Assembly (NCBI GenBank): GCA_002104945.1
Contig: MCFH01000012.1
Span: 1-64,000 of the forward strand
Direction of reading: 5' to 3'
DNA from: Piromyces finnis
Taxonomy: Eukaryota; Neocallimastigomycota; Neocallimastigomycetes; Neocallimastigales; Neocallimastigaceae
Length of the DNA stretch: 64,000 nt
Position numbers and translations under genes: made by a program. This document shows positions 49,836 to 64,000 of this stretch, piece by piece. The notes below the pieces were generated by a model. That model was given only the letters and a program-made list of their open reading frames with translations. It did not search any database and was not told the origin of the DNA. Numbering within the stretch: position 1 is the first letter of the stretch; every line of letters starts with the position of its first letter.

Positions 49836-50538
49836 TTATTATTATTATTATATACAATTATATAAAATTTCTTTAATTTACCTTATCATTAGTTGTAGAT
49901 GTTATGTTTTCATCATTATCATCATTACTACTTTCTTTTTTCAAATTACTTACACTATCTATATAATCCATAATTTAAGAATATAATTAAAAAAATATAA
50001 TTAATAATATTTTTTTTATCCCATAATAATGACTTTATTATTAATAATAACCTTGACTATTTAAACGAACTGGTTCTAAAACTTTATCAGTTAATCCCGG
50101 TGCTTTAGCTTTTAGTTCTTGTATTCTCTTTTTTTCTTCTTCTTCTTTATGTTTTTTATAATCATCTAAATATTTAATTTCGTACTCAAAATTACATTCA
50201 TTATCACTTAATATGGTGTCATATGTTGCTACATATTCATATGGAAGAGATACCTAGTAATAATTATAGTTGTTGTTGTTGTTGTTGTTGTTACATTAAT
50301 TAATTTGTTTATACACAAAGTTTAAATTAAGATTTATATATTTCATTTAAAAATACCACTTCAGGAGCTTGATAATTTGGTGATAATTCTACATTTACAC
50401 CTTTTAATAATACATAATGTACTATTTTTATTTATTACAATTTAGTTATTTATTATTGTCTCGTTACATAGTTTATTTCATTTTAAAAATTTATTTTTTA
50501 TTAAATAAAACTTTACCTTGGGTATTTGAAAAACTCAT
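48576..50538 (-). CDS. UBAP1: UBAP1-like ESCRT-I subunit (7 exons, 415 aa)
   Basis: Ubiquitin-binding ESCRT-I component that sorts cargo at endosomes. Exons in coding order: 50538-50517, 50421-50357, 50253-50052, 49958-49882, 49737-49177, 49050-48964 and 48809-48576, all in phase. The N-terminal part (about residues 8-70) resembles the UMA segment that docks on ESCRT-I: LLKGVNVELSPNYQAPEVV, then LPYEYV, then an acidic/basic helix rich in KK/EE. The middle is Asn/Ser- then Pro/Tyr/Gln-rich, with PPPIPSRP-type stretches. The C-terminus matches the solenoid of overlapping UBAs: VVDMGFKRELVLNGM, then RGFQPKYIEIAIYLY, then LLEMGFEQEAIKEAL with NDREAAIDHLTK. UBAP1 is best known from animals, while yeasts have Mvb12 instead. 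Identity rests on the C-terminal solenoid plus the N-terminal match. Confidence 0.82.
49742..49852 (-). repeat. (TTA)n microsatellite in UBAP1 intron 4
   Basis: About 36 near-perfect units with one interruption, filling most of intron 49738-49881. Apparent Leu-rich frames on the plus strand come from this repeat. Confidence 0.95.
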
Positions 50539-50935
50539 TGTTTTTATTTTTTTTTATTGTTTATTGTTATTTTGAAATTTACTAGTGTTATTTTTGAAAA
50601 TTTTATAATTTCAATTTTTTTAAAATAATTTTATTTCAATAAAAATTTATATATATAAATATATTATACACTTTTGATTTATTTTTTTTTTCTTTTTTTT
50701 TATTCTCTTTTTATTTATTTATTTATTTTCTTTTTTTTCTTGTTTTTTTTATTATTTTCAATGATGAAATGTCTTATTTTTTCAAAGCTACCTAATAAAC
50801 TTACCACCAAAAAATTTTATTTTGGGAATCAATAAAAAAAAAAAAACTTTACAATTTTTTTAATTAAAATTTTTTATTTTAATTTTAATTTAAAAAAAGA
50901 AAAAAACTTTTTTTTATGGTGGATTTTTGAGGAAG
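50539..50935. other. AT-rich DNA upstream of UBAP1
   Basis: UBAP1 promoter side; T and A runs only. Confidence 0.5.
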
Positions 50936-50948
50936 AAGTAAAAATTAT
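50936..50948. repeat. target-site duplication, left copy (13 bp)
   Basis: AAGTAAAAATTAT, identical to 51490-51502, bordering the GC-rich SINE. Confidence 0.88.
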
Positions 50949-51489
50949 GTCGTTCCAGTTTTTATCCTGGTTGTTAAGGCGTTTCCTTAGCATACATAAG
51001 GCTTCTGGTTCGACCCCGCAGATGTCAGTGCCTGTGGATTTTCCCACTGGGTTTGCCATGGGTTGGGTTATGATATTCAGGTAAGTATAAATGAACTTTC
51101 TAATTTACTACTATGATAATAACACTCGTCTAGCCGGCCTGAGAGGGTCTAGTGTACATGGTACATTCCAAATTAGAACTTAATAAGTGGTGACTTAGGC
51201 TATGCCAAAAACACATAATATTCCTTAATCAATTTAAGTGTAAACATTAGGGGGCGGTTGACACGTGATCAAATTGACTATAAGAGGCTTAGCATTGTAG
51301 TTGTGAAATATCGTACAACGACATGCATCTAATGTACATGGATTAAGTGAGCGTCGAAGCTGAAGAAACAGTATGACAGACCAGGAGGGTCACAACCACC
51401 TAGCAATAGGAATGAGCCAACGTTTCTCTAAGAACCACCATTGGAGCTAACTCTGATCGATGGGAGAAATGCACTCGGAAGTTAAAAAA
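50949..51489 (+). mobile_element. tRNA-headed SINE, about 541 bp
   Basis: A sharply bounded island with near-balanced base composition inside DNA that is over 80% A/T. It is flanked by perfect 13-bp direct repeats and ends in TTAAAAAAA, the marks of a poly(A)-tailed retroposon. The first roughly 75 bp look like a tRNA: GTCGTT at the start, TGGTTGTTAAGGCG in the D-arm position and GGTTCGACCCC in the T-arm position, most like a Ser/Leu-type tRNA, though the arms no longer pair well. The remaining roughly 460 bp match nothing else in the window and have no open frame. It sits between UBAP1 and the RhoGAP-like gene. Mobilisation by a non-LTR element such as the one at 28-33 kb is plausible but unproven. 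Confidence 0.85.
50968..51017 (+). promoter_or_regulatory. RNA polymerase III internal promoter (A-box-like and B box) of the SINE
   Basis: B box GGTTCGACCCC at 51007-51017 fits the GGTTCGANNCC consensus. An A-box-like TGGTTGTTAAGG begins at 50968; the spacing is that of a tRNA gene. Confidence 0.7.
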
Positions 51490-51502
51490 AAGTAAAAATT
51501 AT
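51490..51502. repeat. target-site duplication, right copy (13 bp)
   Basis: Identical to 50936-50948; directly follows the short A tail. Confidence 0.88.
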
Positions 51503-51867
51503 CTTCCAAGGATTAAGTTACTATTTATGACTAACTAATATAAAATTTTAAATGAAAAAGAAAAAATAGTATATTTTATATAATTTATTTTTCACTTTTT
51601 AAAAAAATAATTAAAAGAAAAACTTGTTAATAATCATTATTTTATTATAAAGAGTTTATTTTAATCATTATTTTAATCATTTATATTATAATCATTTATA
51701 TTATAATCATTATTTTATTATAAAGAGTTTATTTTAATCATTATTTTTATTATTATTACTAATAAGAAATCTATTTTAATCGTTCATTATTATTATCCTT
51801 ATTGTTTAATAATAATAAAGAATCTATTTAAAAGAAAAAAGTAATATTAAAATAAAATGAAAATAAA
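51503..51867. other. AT-rich DNA 3' of the RhoGAP-like gene
   Basis: Contains imperfect direct repeats of a TTTTAATCATTATTTTA-type word around 51655-51740; no gene is visible. Confidence 0.5.
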
Positions 51868-54800
51868 TCATTGGTTTTTCAAGTTTTCTCTAATACTGTT
51901 ATATATTTTATTTAATTCATGTAGAATATGACGGTCATTCTAAATTTAAAAAAAAAAAAAAAAAAACATAATATTTTTTTAATTAATATAATTAAAATTA
52001 TTATAATAATGCACATATAGGATGATATATATTACCTCAGTTTTTATATTTTCTTTTAATATTAATAATTTCTGGTATAAAAGATCTTTTTCCATTTTAT
52101 ATTGATCATTTGTTTTTTGGAAATTAAATTCTTTTATATTATTATTTTTTTTGAAAATATCATAGTCCATTAATGTCTTTTGAGCTAATGATAAATTTTC
52201 TAATCCTTCATAAGCAACAAAACATTTATTTGAGCTAAATAAAGGTGAATTAATTATTGGTTCTAAATTAATGTATGGGGCATCTAAATTAATTTCGAAA
52301 TAATATTATATGCGTGGAATATCCATTTATTTAACAATAATTGATATATTTATTGTTATTATAATTAAAAGAAAAAGTTAATGATTATATATGAATAGAA
52401 AATACTAATATAACGTATCTTTATATTATTAAAAATACCTAATAATATATCTTTTACAAATTTATAACGTTGTTTTGAAAAACTAAACAATTCTTTGATT
52501 TGACCTGTTGGAAAAGATTGTAAATCATATAAATATCTTCTTGTTGCTTTCAAAAAAAGTTGAAGTTCTGTAATTACACTTTCATCTAATAAAAAAATTT
52601 TATTAAAAAATATTCATTAAAATAATATATATATTATTTATTTATTTCAAGTTTTTGAAAAAAAATTAAAAAATACAAAAGATAAAAAAAAAGGTGAATT
52701 TTTTTTTTTACCAGGCTTAACAATAATAGATCTTTTTTTTGAATAATCATTGGAATTATTAATTGGATAGTTAATATTTAAAAAGGAATTAGACTTTTTA
52801 TTATAGGTATCTTTAAATAATGGGAGATTTAATTTAACTTCTAGATTTCTAGGATCTTCATTAATGCTTTCACTTATTATTAATTTCATTATAAATGTGA
52901 TATGATTTTTGCAAAATATAATTTTTTTTAAAATTTATTATTTAATATGTGTATACTTGAAAATTTAATTATTTATACTATATATAATAATTAATATATA
53001 ATATATACTCTGATTTATCTGAAAAAGATGTTACTCTAAATAATTGTGCTGATGATCCATTATTACTTTTTGACAAGTTTCTTATACTTGCCATTCCTGT
53101 ACCTGAAGATGGAATTCTTATTATATTAATTTTATTATCATATAATATATTAATGAAATATTATTATAATAGTTTTAAAACTTTTTAATTAGAGGGGAAA
53201 ATAATCATTACTCTAATTTATAATGTTGGCTTTTAGCATCTGGAGTTGCGATTGAAAAAGTTAAATAAATTTTATTATCAATAAACTTACAATTAAGATT
53301 ACTAATATCAAAATTGTTCTATATGAAATAAAATATTAAAAAAAAAGATATTATAATGATGATTAATATACCTTTTCTTGGAAATAATTATTAATATTTT
53401 TTGATATATTATTTTTAAATCAAATAAATGATAATTAAAAAAAAATACCTTATTGGAATATATTGAATTATTATCAAAACTTAAATCCTCATTTCGTATA
53501 TTTGAAATAGTATTATATTTGTATAATTTATCATCTATTGAAAAAGAATTATATGTAGTTTGTACAGGAGAAGAAGGTGAAGAATGTTGTTTACTTGATA
53601 TTCTTAAATGGAATTTAGTAGGTGAAGAAGATGGTATATCATTTACTGTATATGATTTTGAATAATAATCTTTTTCTATGTATTCTTTATTACTATAATT
53701 ATATGATTTTGATTTCTTTTTATTCTTTTTTTTTTTTTATAAAAAAAATAAAGAGAAATGGTTAATAGATAAAAAACCATCTATTAATAGTTTAAATAGA
53801 TAATATTTATGAAATACATTAATAAAAAGTATTATTAAATCCCAACCTTTGTAAATAATTTTTTATAATTCAAAATCATAAGTCGTATTAAATTTTCTCT
53901 ATTTTTGACGTTATCAATATCATTATTTTCTGAAATGTAATTAATAATATTTCCATTTCTATAAATTTTACTTGATAAAGTATAATCATTTGGAATTTCT
54001 ACAATCACCGATGCTATTACTGGTGCTAAAGAGGCAATTTCATTTGAATCCAATTCTATTTTTAAGCTATTACTGTTTTCACAATTTCCAGAAAAGAAAT
54101 TTATTAAATATTTTAAAGTGGCATATCTCTGCTCTGGTAATTTTTTTAAATTCTTTTTTATTTTTTTAATGATCTTTCTATTTTCTTCTAATTAAGATTA
54201 AAAAAATCATGAAATTTAGATATAAAAAAATTTTTTTTTAAATTGATTAATTTTTTTTAAAAAAATATAGAAAAGAAAAATAATAATAATAATAATAATA
54301 AAGTTACCATTTATAATTGGGAAAGTATTATATATATCTTTTGATATAATACGCCCAGGCATCCTTCTTAAAAAATCCATAAAAACACTTATTACAAGAT
54401 GTAAATTATGTTCATTTTTTAAATTTACATTTCCAGCTAATTTTAATGTTATGTATAATAGTATATAAATAAGTTTTGATTTCATTAGAATTATTATCAT
54501 CTTTATTAAGGCTAATTTAGCTCTTTAAAATTTATTTATTCTTTTTTTTTTCAATTAAAAAAAAACATTATTACCTTTATTTATTTTCTTTATTAATTTA
54601 TTTTTTTCTTTATTTTCTATACTGTTCACAAAAAGTTCTTTGAATTGTATTGCTATTTATATTTTATTATTATCATTATTATTTAATAATTTGACTATTA
54701 ACTTTTAAAACTTTTAAAAATAAAACAATTACTTTTATTTCTATTCTATTATTTAATTAATATACCATTTCTTTCACTTAAATAGGTAATAAATTGTTGA

Positions 54801-54913
54801 ATTTCAATAGGAACTGATTTCTTTTCACTTTGAATATTTAATTTGCTATCTAACATTTCTTCAATAGATTGCCCGAAAACGGGCTCCTTTTCATTGCAAC
54901 AAAGTAAAGGCAT
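51868..54913 (-). CDS. RhoGAP-domain protein lacking the arginine finger (11 exons, 632 aa)
   Basis: Exons in coding order: 54913-54766, 54652-54575, 54520-54308, 54187-53847, 53724-53449, 53318-53212, 53116-53009, 52872-52712, 52585-52439, 52283-52036 and 51939-51868; all phases agree. The first roughly 210 residues resemble a RhoGAP domain: FGQSIEEML, VPIEIQQFITYL, IQFKELF, then HNLHLVISVFMDFLRRMPGRIISKDIY and, near the end, SNEIASLAPVIAS, which keeps the conserved Asn and Pro of the NLAxVxxP motif. Where active GAPs have GxFRxS, this protein reads ELFVNS, so the catalytic Arg is replaced by Val. The remainder is Ser/Lys/Asn-rich with a helical, probably coiled-coil C-terminus (QKTNDQYKMEKDLL onward). 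It may bind Rho GTPases without stimulating them. Family call is moderate because exon 3 is divergent. Confidence 0.68.
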
Positions 54914-55503
54914 TAATAATTATATTTTTTTTGTCTTTAATATAAAATTAATAAAAAATATCTATTTTTTGATTATTTTTGAAATTATATAATTTTTACA
55001 TTTGTTTTTTTTTTTTTTTTTTTTTTTTTTCTTATTATTAATGCTAATTTATGAAGAAGAAAAAAAGGTGAAAAGGTGGATAAAAAATTAATATTTTAAG
55101 AAATGATTATATTAAAAAAGATATAATTATATTTTTAATATTAATTGTTTATATACTCTTTTATTTCTTTAATAACAAATAAATAATAAAGACTTACTGC
55201 TTTTTTTATTTTATTTTTACTGTTATCAATTCTATTTTATTATTATAAAAATTAGTTGCTCGATTTATTCTTTTTTTTTTTTAATGTAACCCAATTTAAT
55301 TATATTTAATTTGGGTAACAAAAGATAAAAATTTTATTCATCTGATATTTAATTAGTAAAATTTAATTTAATAAAGTTTTTTTTTTAACATTTTTTTAAA
55401 AAGAAAGAAAAAAACATTTCTTTATTAAATAGTTAACTTTTGAAAAAGAAATCAAGTAACCTAGTCAAAGGAATAAATATTAATAATATAATTATAATAT
55501 ATA
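54914..55503. other. 590-bp divergent intergenic region
   Basis: Lies between the starts of the RhoGAP-like gene (minus) and PHAF1 (plus), so it should contain both promoters. Only T runs (about 55000-55030) are visible. Confidence 0.55.
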
Positions 55504-57912
55504 ATGCAAAATCAACGACTTGAGTTAAAAGTAATGAACAAATATTAAGTATAACTATATACAAGTTTTATACAAAATATATCATTTATTTAAAAATGGA
55601 ATAGTTTATTCAATATATGCATTTTCTTTAAAATTTTTGAAATTATTTTTTTTTTAAAAAAAAGTAACAAATATATACATATATTTATTATACAACACAA
55701 TATATATCTCTAAAGATAGTTCCTGGTTTAAGCGTTGGTGCATTTAAACTTGGAATGAATTTAAATGAAATTTTGAAATATCTCCAGTTAAATTCAAATA
55801 TATATGAACAAGTTCAATTAAAATATAATGAAGAAGTAATAATTAAAAAACATAATATATTTAAATATATAATATAATATCTTTTTTTAAAGAAAAAAAG
55901 AAATAAAGAAATAAAACTAATTAATTAAAAATATCTTTAATAAATTAAGTTTCCGTTTAAAAATGATATAATAATAAATTTACCATACAATGGATGGTAC
56001 ATGATAATGTGAAATATTATATCTAGTCATTTTTTTTTTATTTTAATATAACTCATTATAAAAAAATATTATTATTTGATATTTTTATAGTTCCTTAAGA
56101 ATATGTCCTTATGAACAAAGATTAAAATCAATAGAAATATTTGATTTTCAAAAAGTGATTCAATTATATAGAAATCAAGAATATAGGTTCGTATTATAAT
56201 CTCACTCCTTATTGTTTTTTTTTTTTTTTTTTTTTTTTTTGATGATGATGATGTTGTTGTTGTTACTGTTGTTAACGATATTGTCGTTATTTTCATGAAT
56301 GCAAATAATGTTTTTTTTTTCTTTCATAAAATATTTTATTAATAAAATGATAACTGCCATATAATAAAATTAATAATATATTTTTTTATATCATAATAAA
56401 AATGAAAATTTAAAGTTCTCAAAAAGTTATTCCTACTTTTGTTAATATTTGTAAGATTTTTGGACCTATTTATCCTGGATTTTTTAATTTGGAAAAATCA
56501 CAATATGAACTAAATTATCCTGTAATACTATCAAACCAACTAGAAATAACTAATAATAATAAAAAAAAAAAAAAGTTTTTAAAATATTTTTTAAAAAATT
56601 AATATATCATAATACTTAATTCCTTTTTATTTTTATCATTAATTTATTAATTGTTAAAAAAAAAAAAAAAAAAAAAAGGGAATAACATTTATATTTCCAA
56701 TTCCTAAAAAATATATAAATAATTATAAAGATAAAGGTATTTATATATATATATCCTAAAATATCAAATAATAAAATAATAATATATGAAATAATAATTA
56801 AATTTATCATATATTTTATATATTAAATGATATAGAGGAATTACCGTTTGAACTAGAAGATGGCACCACTCCTGTAGCCCATAAAGCATATATTTATTCC
56901 GGAAAAAACTGGAAAGAATCTGTATTTCCACCAACAAATAATGATTCATTCAATAATATAGAGAGTATTGATATTAATGTAAATAATAAGTAGACTAGAT
57001 ATCATAATAATTTATTTTTTTTTTTATATAAAAGAAAAAAAAAGACAATTAAATTTTAATAAATTTTTATTTTTTGAATAGAAAAATTTTGAATTAAAAT
57101 TTTCAAAAAAAGATATAATTATCTATATTGGCATGAATAGTCAAAATGTTATTGGTAATCTGGGTTCTCCATCAAACATATACTATAAAAATGAAGATAA
57201 AATGACAATTCATTCATCCGAAAAAGAAGAAATAACTAAAAGTATAATATTAAAAAATAATCTACTAATTTTCATAAAAATAGAATATAATATATATATC
57301 TAAATAATTTATATATAAAAACAATACTCATATATTTTAACATCATCATAGATGTATCACAGGATTATTTTTATAATTATTATCATTTAGGACTTGATTT
57401 TCTATTTGATGGATTAAATAATAAAATAAAAAAAATCATTTTTCATAATAATTTTCCAGGGCATTTTGACTTTTTTAAATATAATAGATGTAATTATAAG
57501 TTAAAAATTCAACAAGGTATGTACTATATTAATTGTATAATAGGTATTTTATGATCTCTAAAATTAAATAAAATTTTCATTACATTTTTTTTTTGAAAAA
57601 AAAAAAAAAAAATCGAAAATGCAAAAAATCATAGATAAAGAAATAACACCAAATGATAATTGGGATAAAATTCAATCTATCTTAGGATTGCCGATTGGTC
57701 CACCTATTATATTTAAGAGAGATGAAGATATAAATCCATTTGGTTCAACACATATTTATGGTTATGATCATCTATTATTTGAAGTAAGTGTTGGAAAAAA
57801 GAGTTTTTTTTTTAATATATTCACATCGATATGCATACTAAATATTATATAAATATATATATATATTCAGGTGATGAAAAATAATTATATAGCAACTATG
57901 ACAATATTTTAA
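55504..57912 (+). CDS. PHAF1: PHAF1 / UPF0183 phagophore assembly factor (11 exons, 374 aa)
   Basis: PHAF1 (formerly C16orf70) works with BCAS3 and is recruited to the phagophore during autophagy in animals. Exons: 55504-55530, 55716-55835, 55950-56008, 56091-56186, 56416-56521, 56679-56736, 56836-56978, 57082-57241, 57352-57516, 57635-57783 and 57871-57912; all phases agree, giving 374 residues (human about 420). Family blocks in order: IVPGLSVGAFKLGMNLNEIL, RLKSIEIFDFQKV, VAHKAYIYSG, NVIGNLGSPSNIYYKNEDKM, DYFYNYYHLGLDFLFDG, HNNFPGHFDF, INPFGSTHIYGY and LLFEVMKNNYIATMTIF at the end. The N-terminus is reached through a 27-nt first exon and matches the family's short start. Its 3' end faces RAB3GAP1 only 311 bp away. 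Identification is strong. Confidence 0.92.
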
Positions 57913-58223
57913 AAGAAAAAAAAAATAGTAATTTTTTTTACTTTATATATTTGTAAATACAATTTCTTGTATCTCTCTTTATAAATAATAAATTCAACTT
58001 TTATAATAATCATAAAAGTTATATATATTATCTATTTATTAAAATTTGCTTTGTTTTTATTTAATATTTATTATTGGTTTTATTTTTATTTTGTTAATAT
58101 AAGATATACAAAAATATTAAATAAATTATCAAATTATTTTCATATTATTGTTGTAAATTGTTGATATACCCTTTGGTATATATATTTATATATATTTTAA
58201 AAGTATTGATTATAATTATACTT
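57913..58223. other. 311-bp convergent intergenic region
   Basis: Shared 3' flank of PHAF1 and RAB3GAP1; AT-rich, nothing else visible. Confidence 0.6.
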
Positions 58224-63175
<4,952 letters not shown>

Positions 63176-64000
63176 TATTATATTATTTTATTTATATAAT
63201 TATATAACTACTATATATTTATAAATTTTAATAATGAAAAAAAAAATAAAACAAAATAAGAAATATATATAGTCAAATTAATAAATTGTTAAAATTTAAT
63301 AAATATAAGAAATATATATTTCTATATAATAAAAATAAAATTAATGAAAATAAAATAAAAAAAATAAAAGTAAAAATAAAAATAAATAAAAAAGGAAAAG
63401 AAAATTGTATATATTCTTAATAAATATATTTTTATCTTTCCATTATGAACTTAAAAATTTTGAAATTTAAAAAGATTTTTAACATTAATTATTATTAACA
63501 TTTTCCTTTTGAACATTTTTATGAAATAATATCATTAGTTAAAATAATAATATATAAAGATATTTTACATTTACTTAATATATGTTTTGATTATTATTAC
63601 TAAAGCTATAATTTGTTAATTTAGAAAATAATATTTTTTTTTTTTTTTTGTTTTATTTTATTTTATTTTTATTATTATTAATTAGTATGTTTATTAAAAG
63701 TAATTTAATATAAATTATTTAATTTGAATGAACTTTACATTTTTTGTAAAAAAAAAAATATTTACATTCTCATTTAAAAAATATTTATTATTTTAAAGAT
63801 AGTATATTTAACTTTAATGTTCTTATTCTTGTTTCATTGTATTAAATTTTATAATTAATTATATTAATATAATAATTCCTTTATGAATTAAAAATTAAAA
63901 GAAATTCACCTTTTTCATTTAATCTCAATGAAGTTATTCATTACTTTTTTTTTAAACTTACTTTTTAAAAAAATACACATTAAAACATTGTGATATTTAA
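63176..64000. other. AT-rich DNA upstream of RAB3GAP1
   Basis: Promoter side of RAB3GAP1, then poly(A)/poly(T)-rich DNA to the window end; no gene is visible. Confidence 0.55.

Noticed and set aside
50949..51030. A functional tRNA gene
   Set aside because: B box and D-arm words are present, but the acceptor and anticodon stems do not pair, and the GC-rich unit continues for 460 bp to a poly(A) tail with target duplications.
51470..51489. Shared 3' tail between the SINE and the non-LTR element
   Set aside because: Both end in GTT followed by A's, but the match is too short to be meaningful.

Overview
The window looks like nuclear DNA from a flagellated, extremely AT-rich early-diverging fungus, most likely an anaerobic gut fungus (Neocallimastigomycota). 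Intergenic DNA is almost pure A/T with long poly(A)/poly(T) and (TAA)n runs. Introns are short, AT-rich and GT-AG, with donors of the GTA(A/T)(A/G)T type, and several proteins carry long Asn/Ser homopolymers. An enkurin gene (cilia) argues against Dictyostelium, which has similar base composition but no flagella. The taxon is inferred from composition and gene content, not from a marker gene. All intron-exon models were built by hand from splice signals, reading-frame phase and family resemblance; no alignment was run.

Layout. 1-12.7 kb: a transaldolase gene, an intronless aldose 1-epimerase of bacterial type, then about 6 kb of decayed repeats including several relics of one non-LTR retrotransposon. 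12.7-19 kb: an ERD1/EXS-type membrane protein and an intronless SMYD-like SET protein. 20.2-27.6 kb: a 19-exon topoisomerase III-beta gene whose last exon encodes a roughly 625-residue Asn-rich tail ending in an RG-rich box. 28-34.3 kb: a full-length, apparently intact non-LTR retrotransposon (minus strand) inserted next to a fragment of its own family and bordered by tandem 125-bp repeats. 34.6-43.2 kb, all minus strand: NADP-isocitrate dehydrogenase, a neutral-sphingomyelinase-like phosphodiesterase, and a CaM-kinase-like protein kinase with a long Asn-rich tail. 43.2-46.5 kb holds no recognisable gene. 46.5-54.9 kb, minus strand: enkurin, UBAP1 (ESCRT-I), a GC-rich tRNA-headed SINE with perfect 13-bp target-site duplications, and a RhoGAP-like protein. 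55.5-63.2 kb: PHAF1 (plus strand) and RAB3GAP1 (minus strand), tail to tail.

How the genes fit together. Central carbon metabolism is represented by transaldolase, aldose epimerase and NADP-IDH; IDH and transaldolase use C/G-ending codons more than their neighbours, as expected for strongly expressed genes. The right third is enriched in endomembrane and autophagy genes usually discussed in animals: UBAP1 (endosomal sorting), PHAF1 (phagophore assembly), RAB3GAP1 (Rab GTPase control) and a RhoGAP. The most notable items are the TOP3B gene with its unusual tail, the SINE, the nested non-LTR insertion, and a possible kinase-sphingomyelinase fusion.
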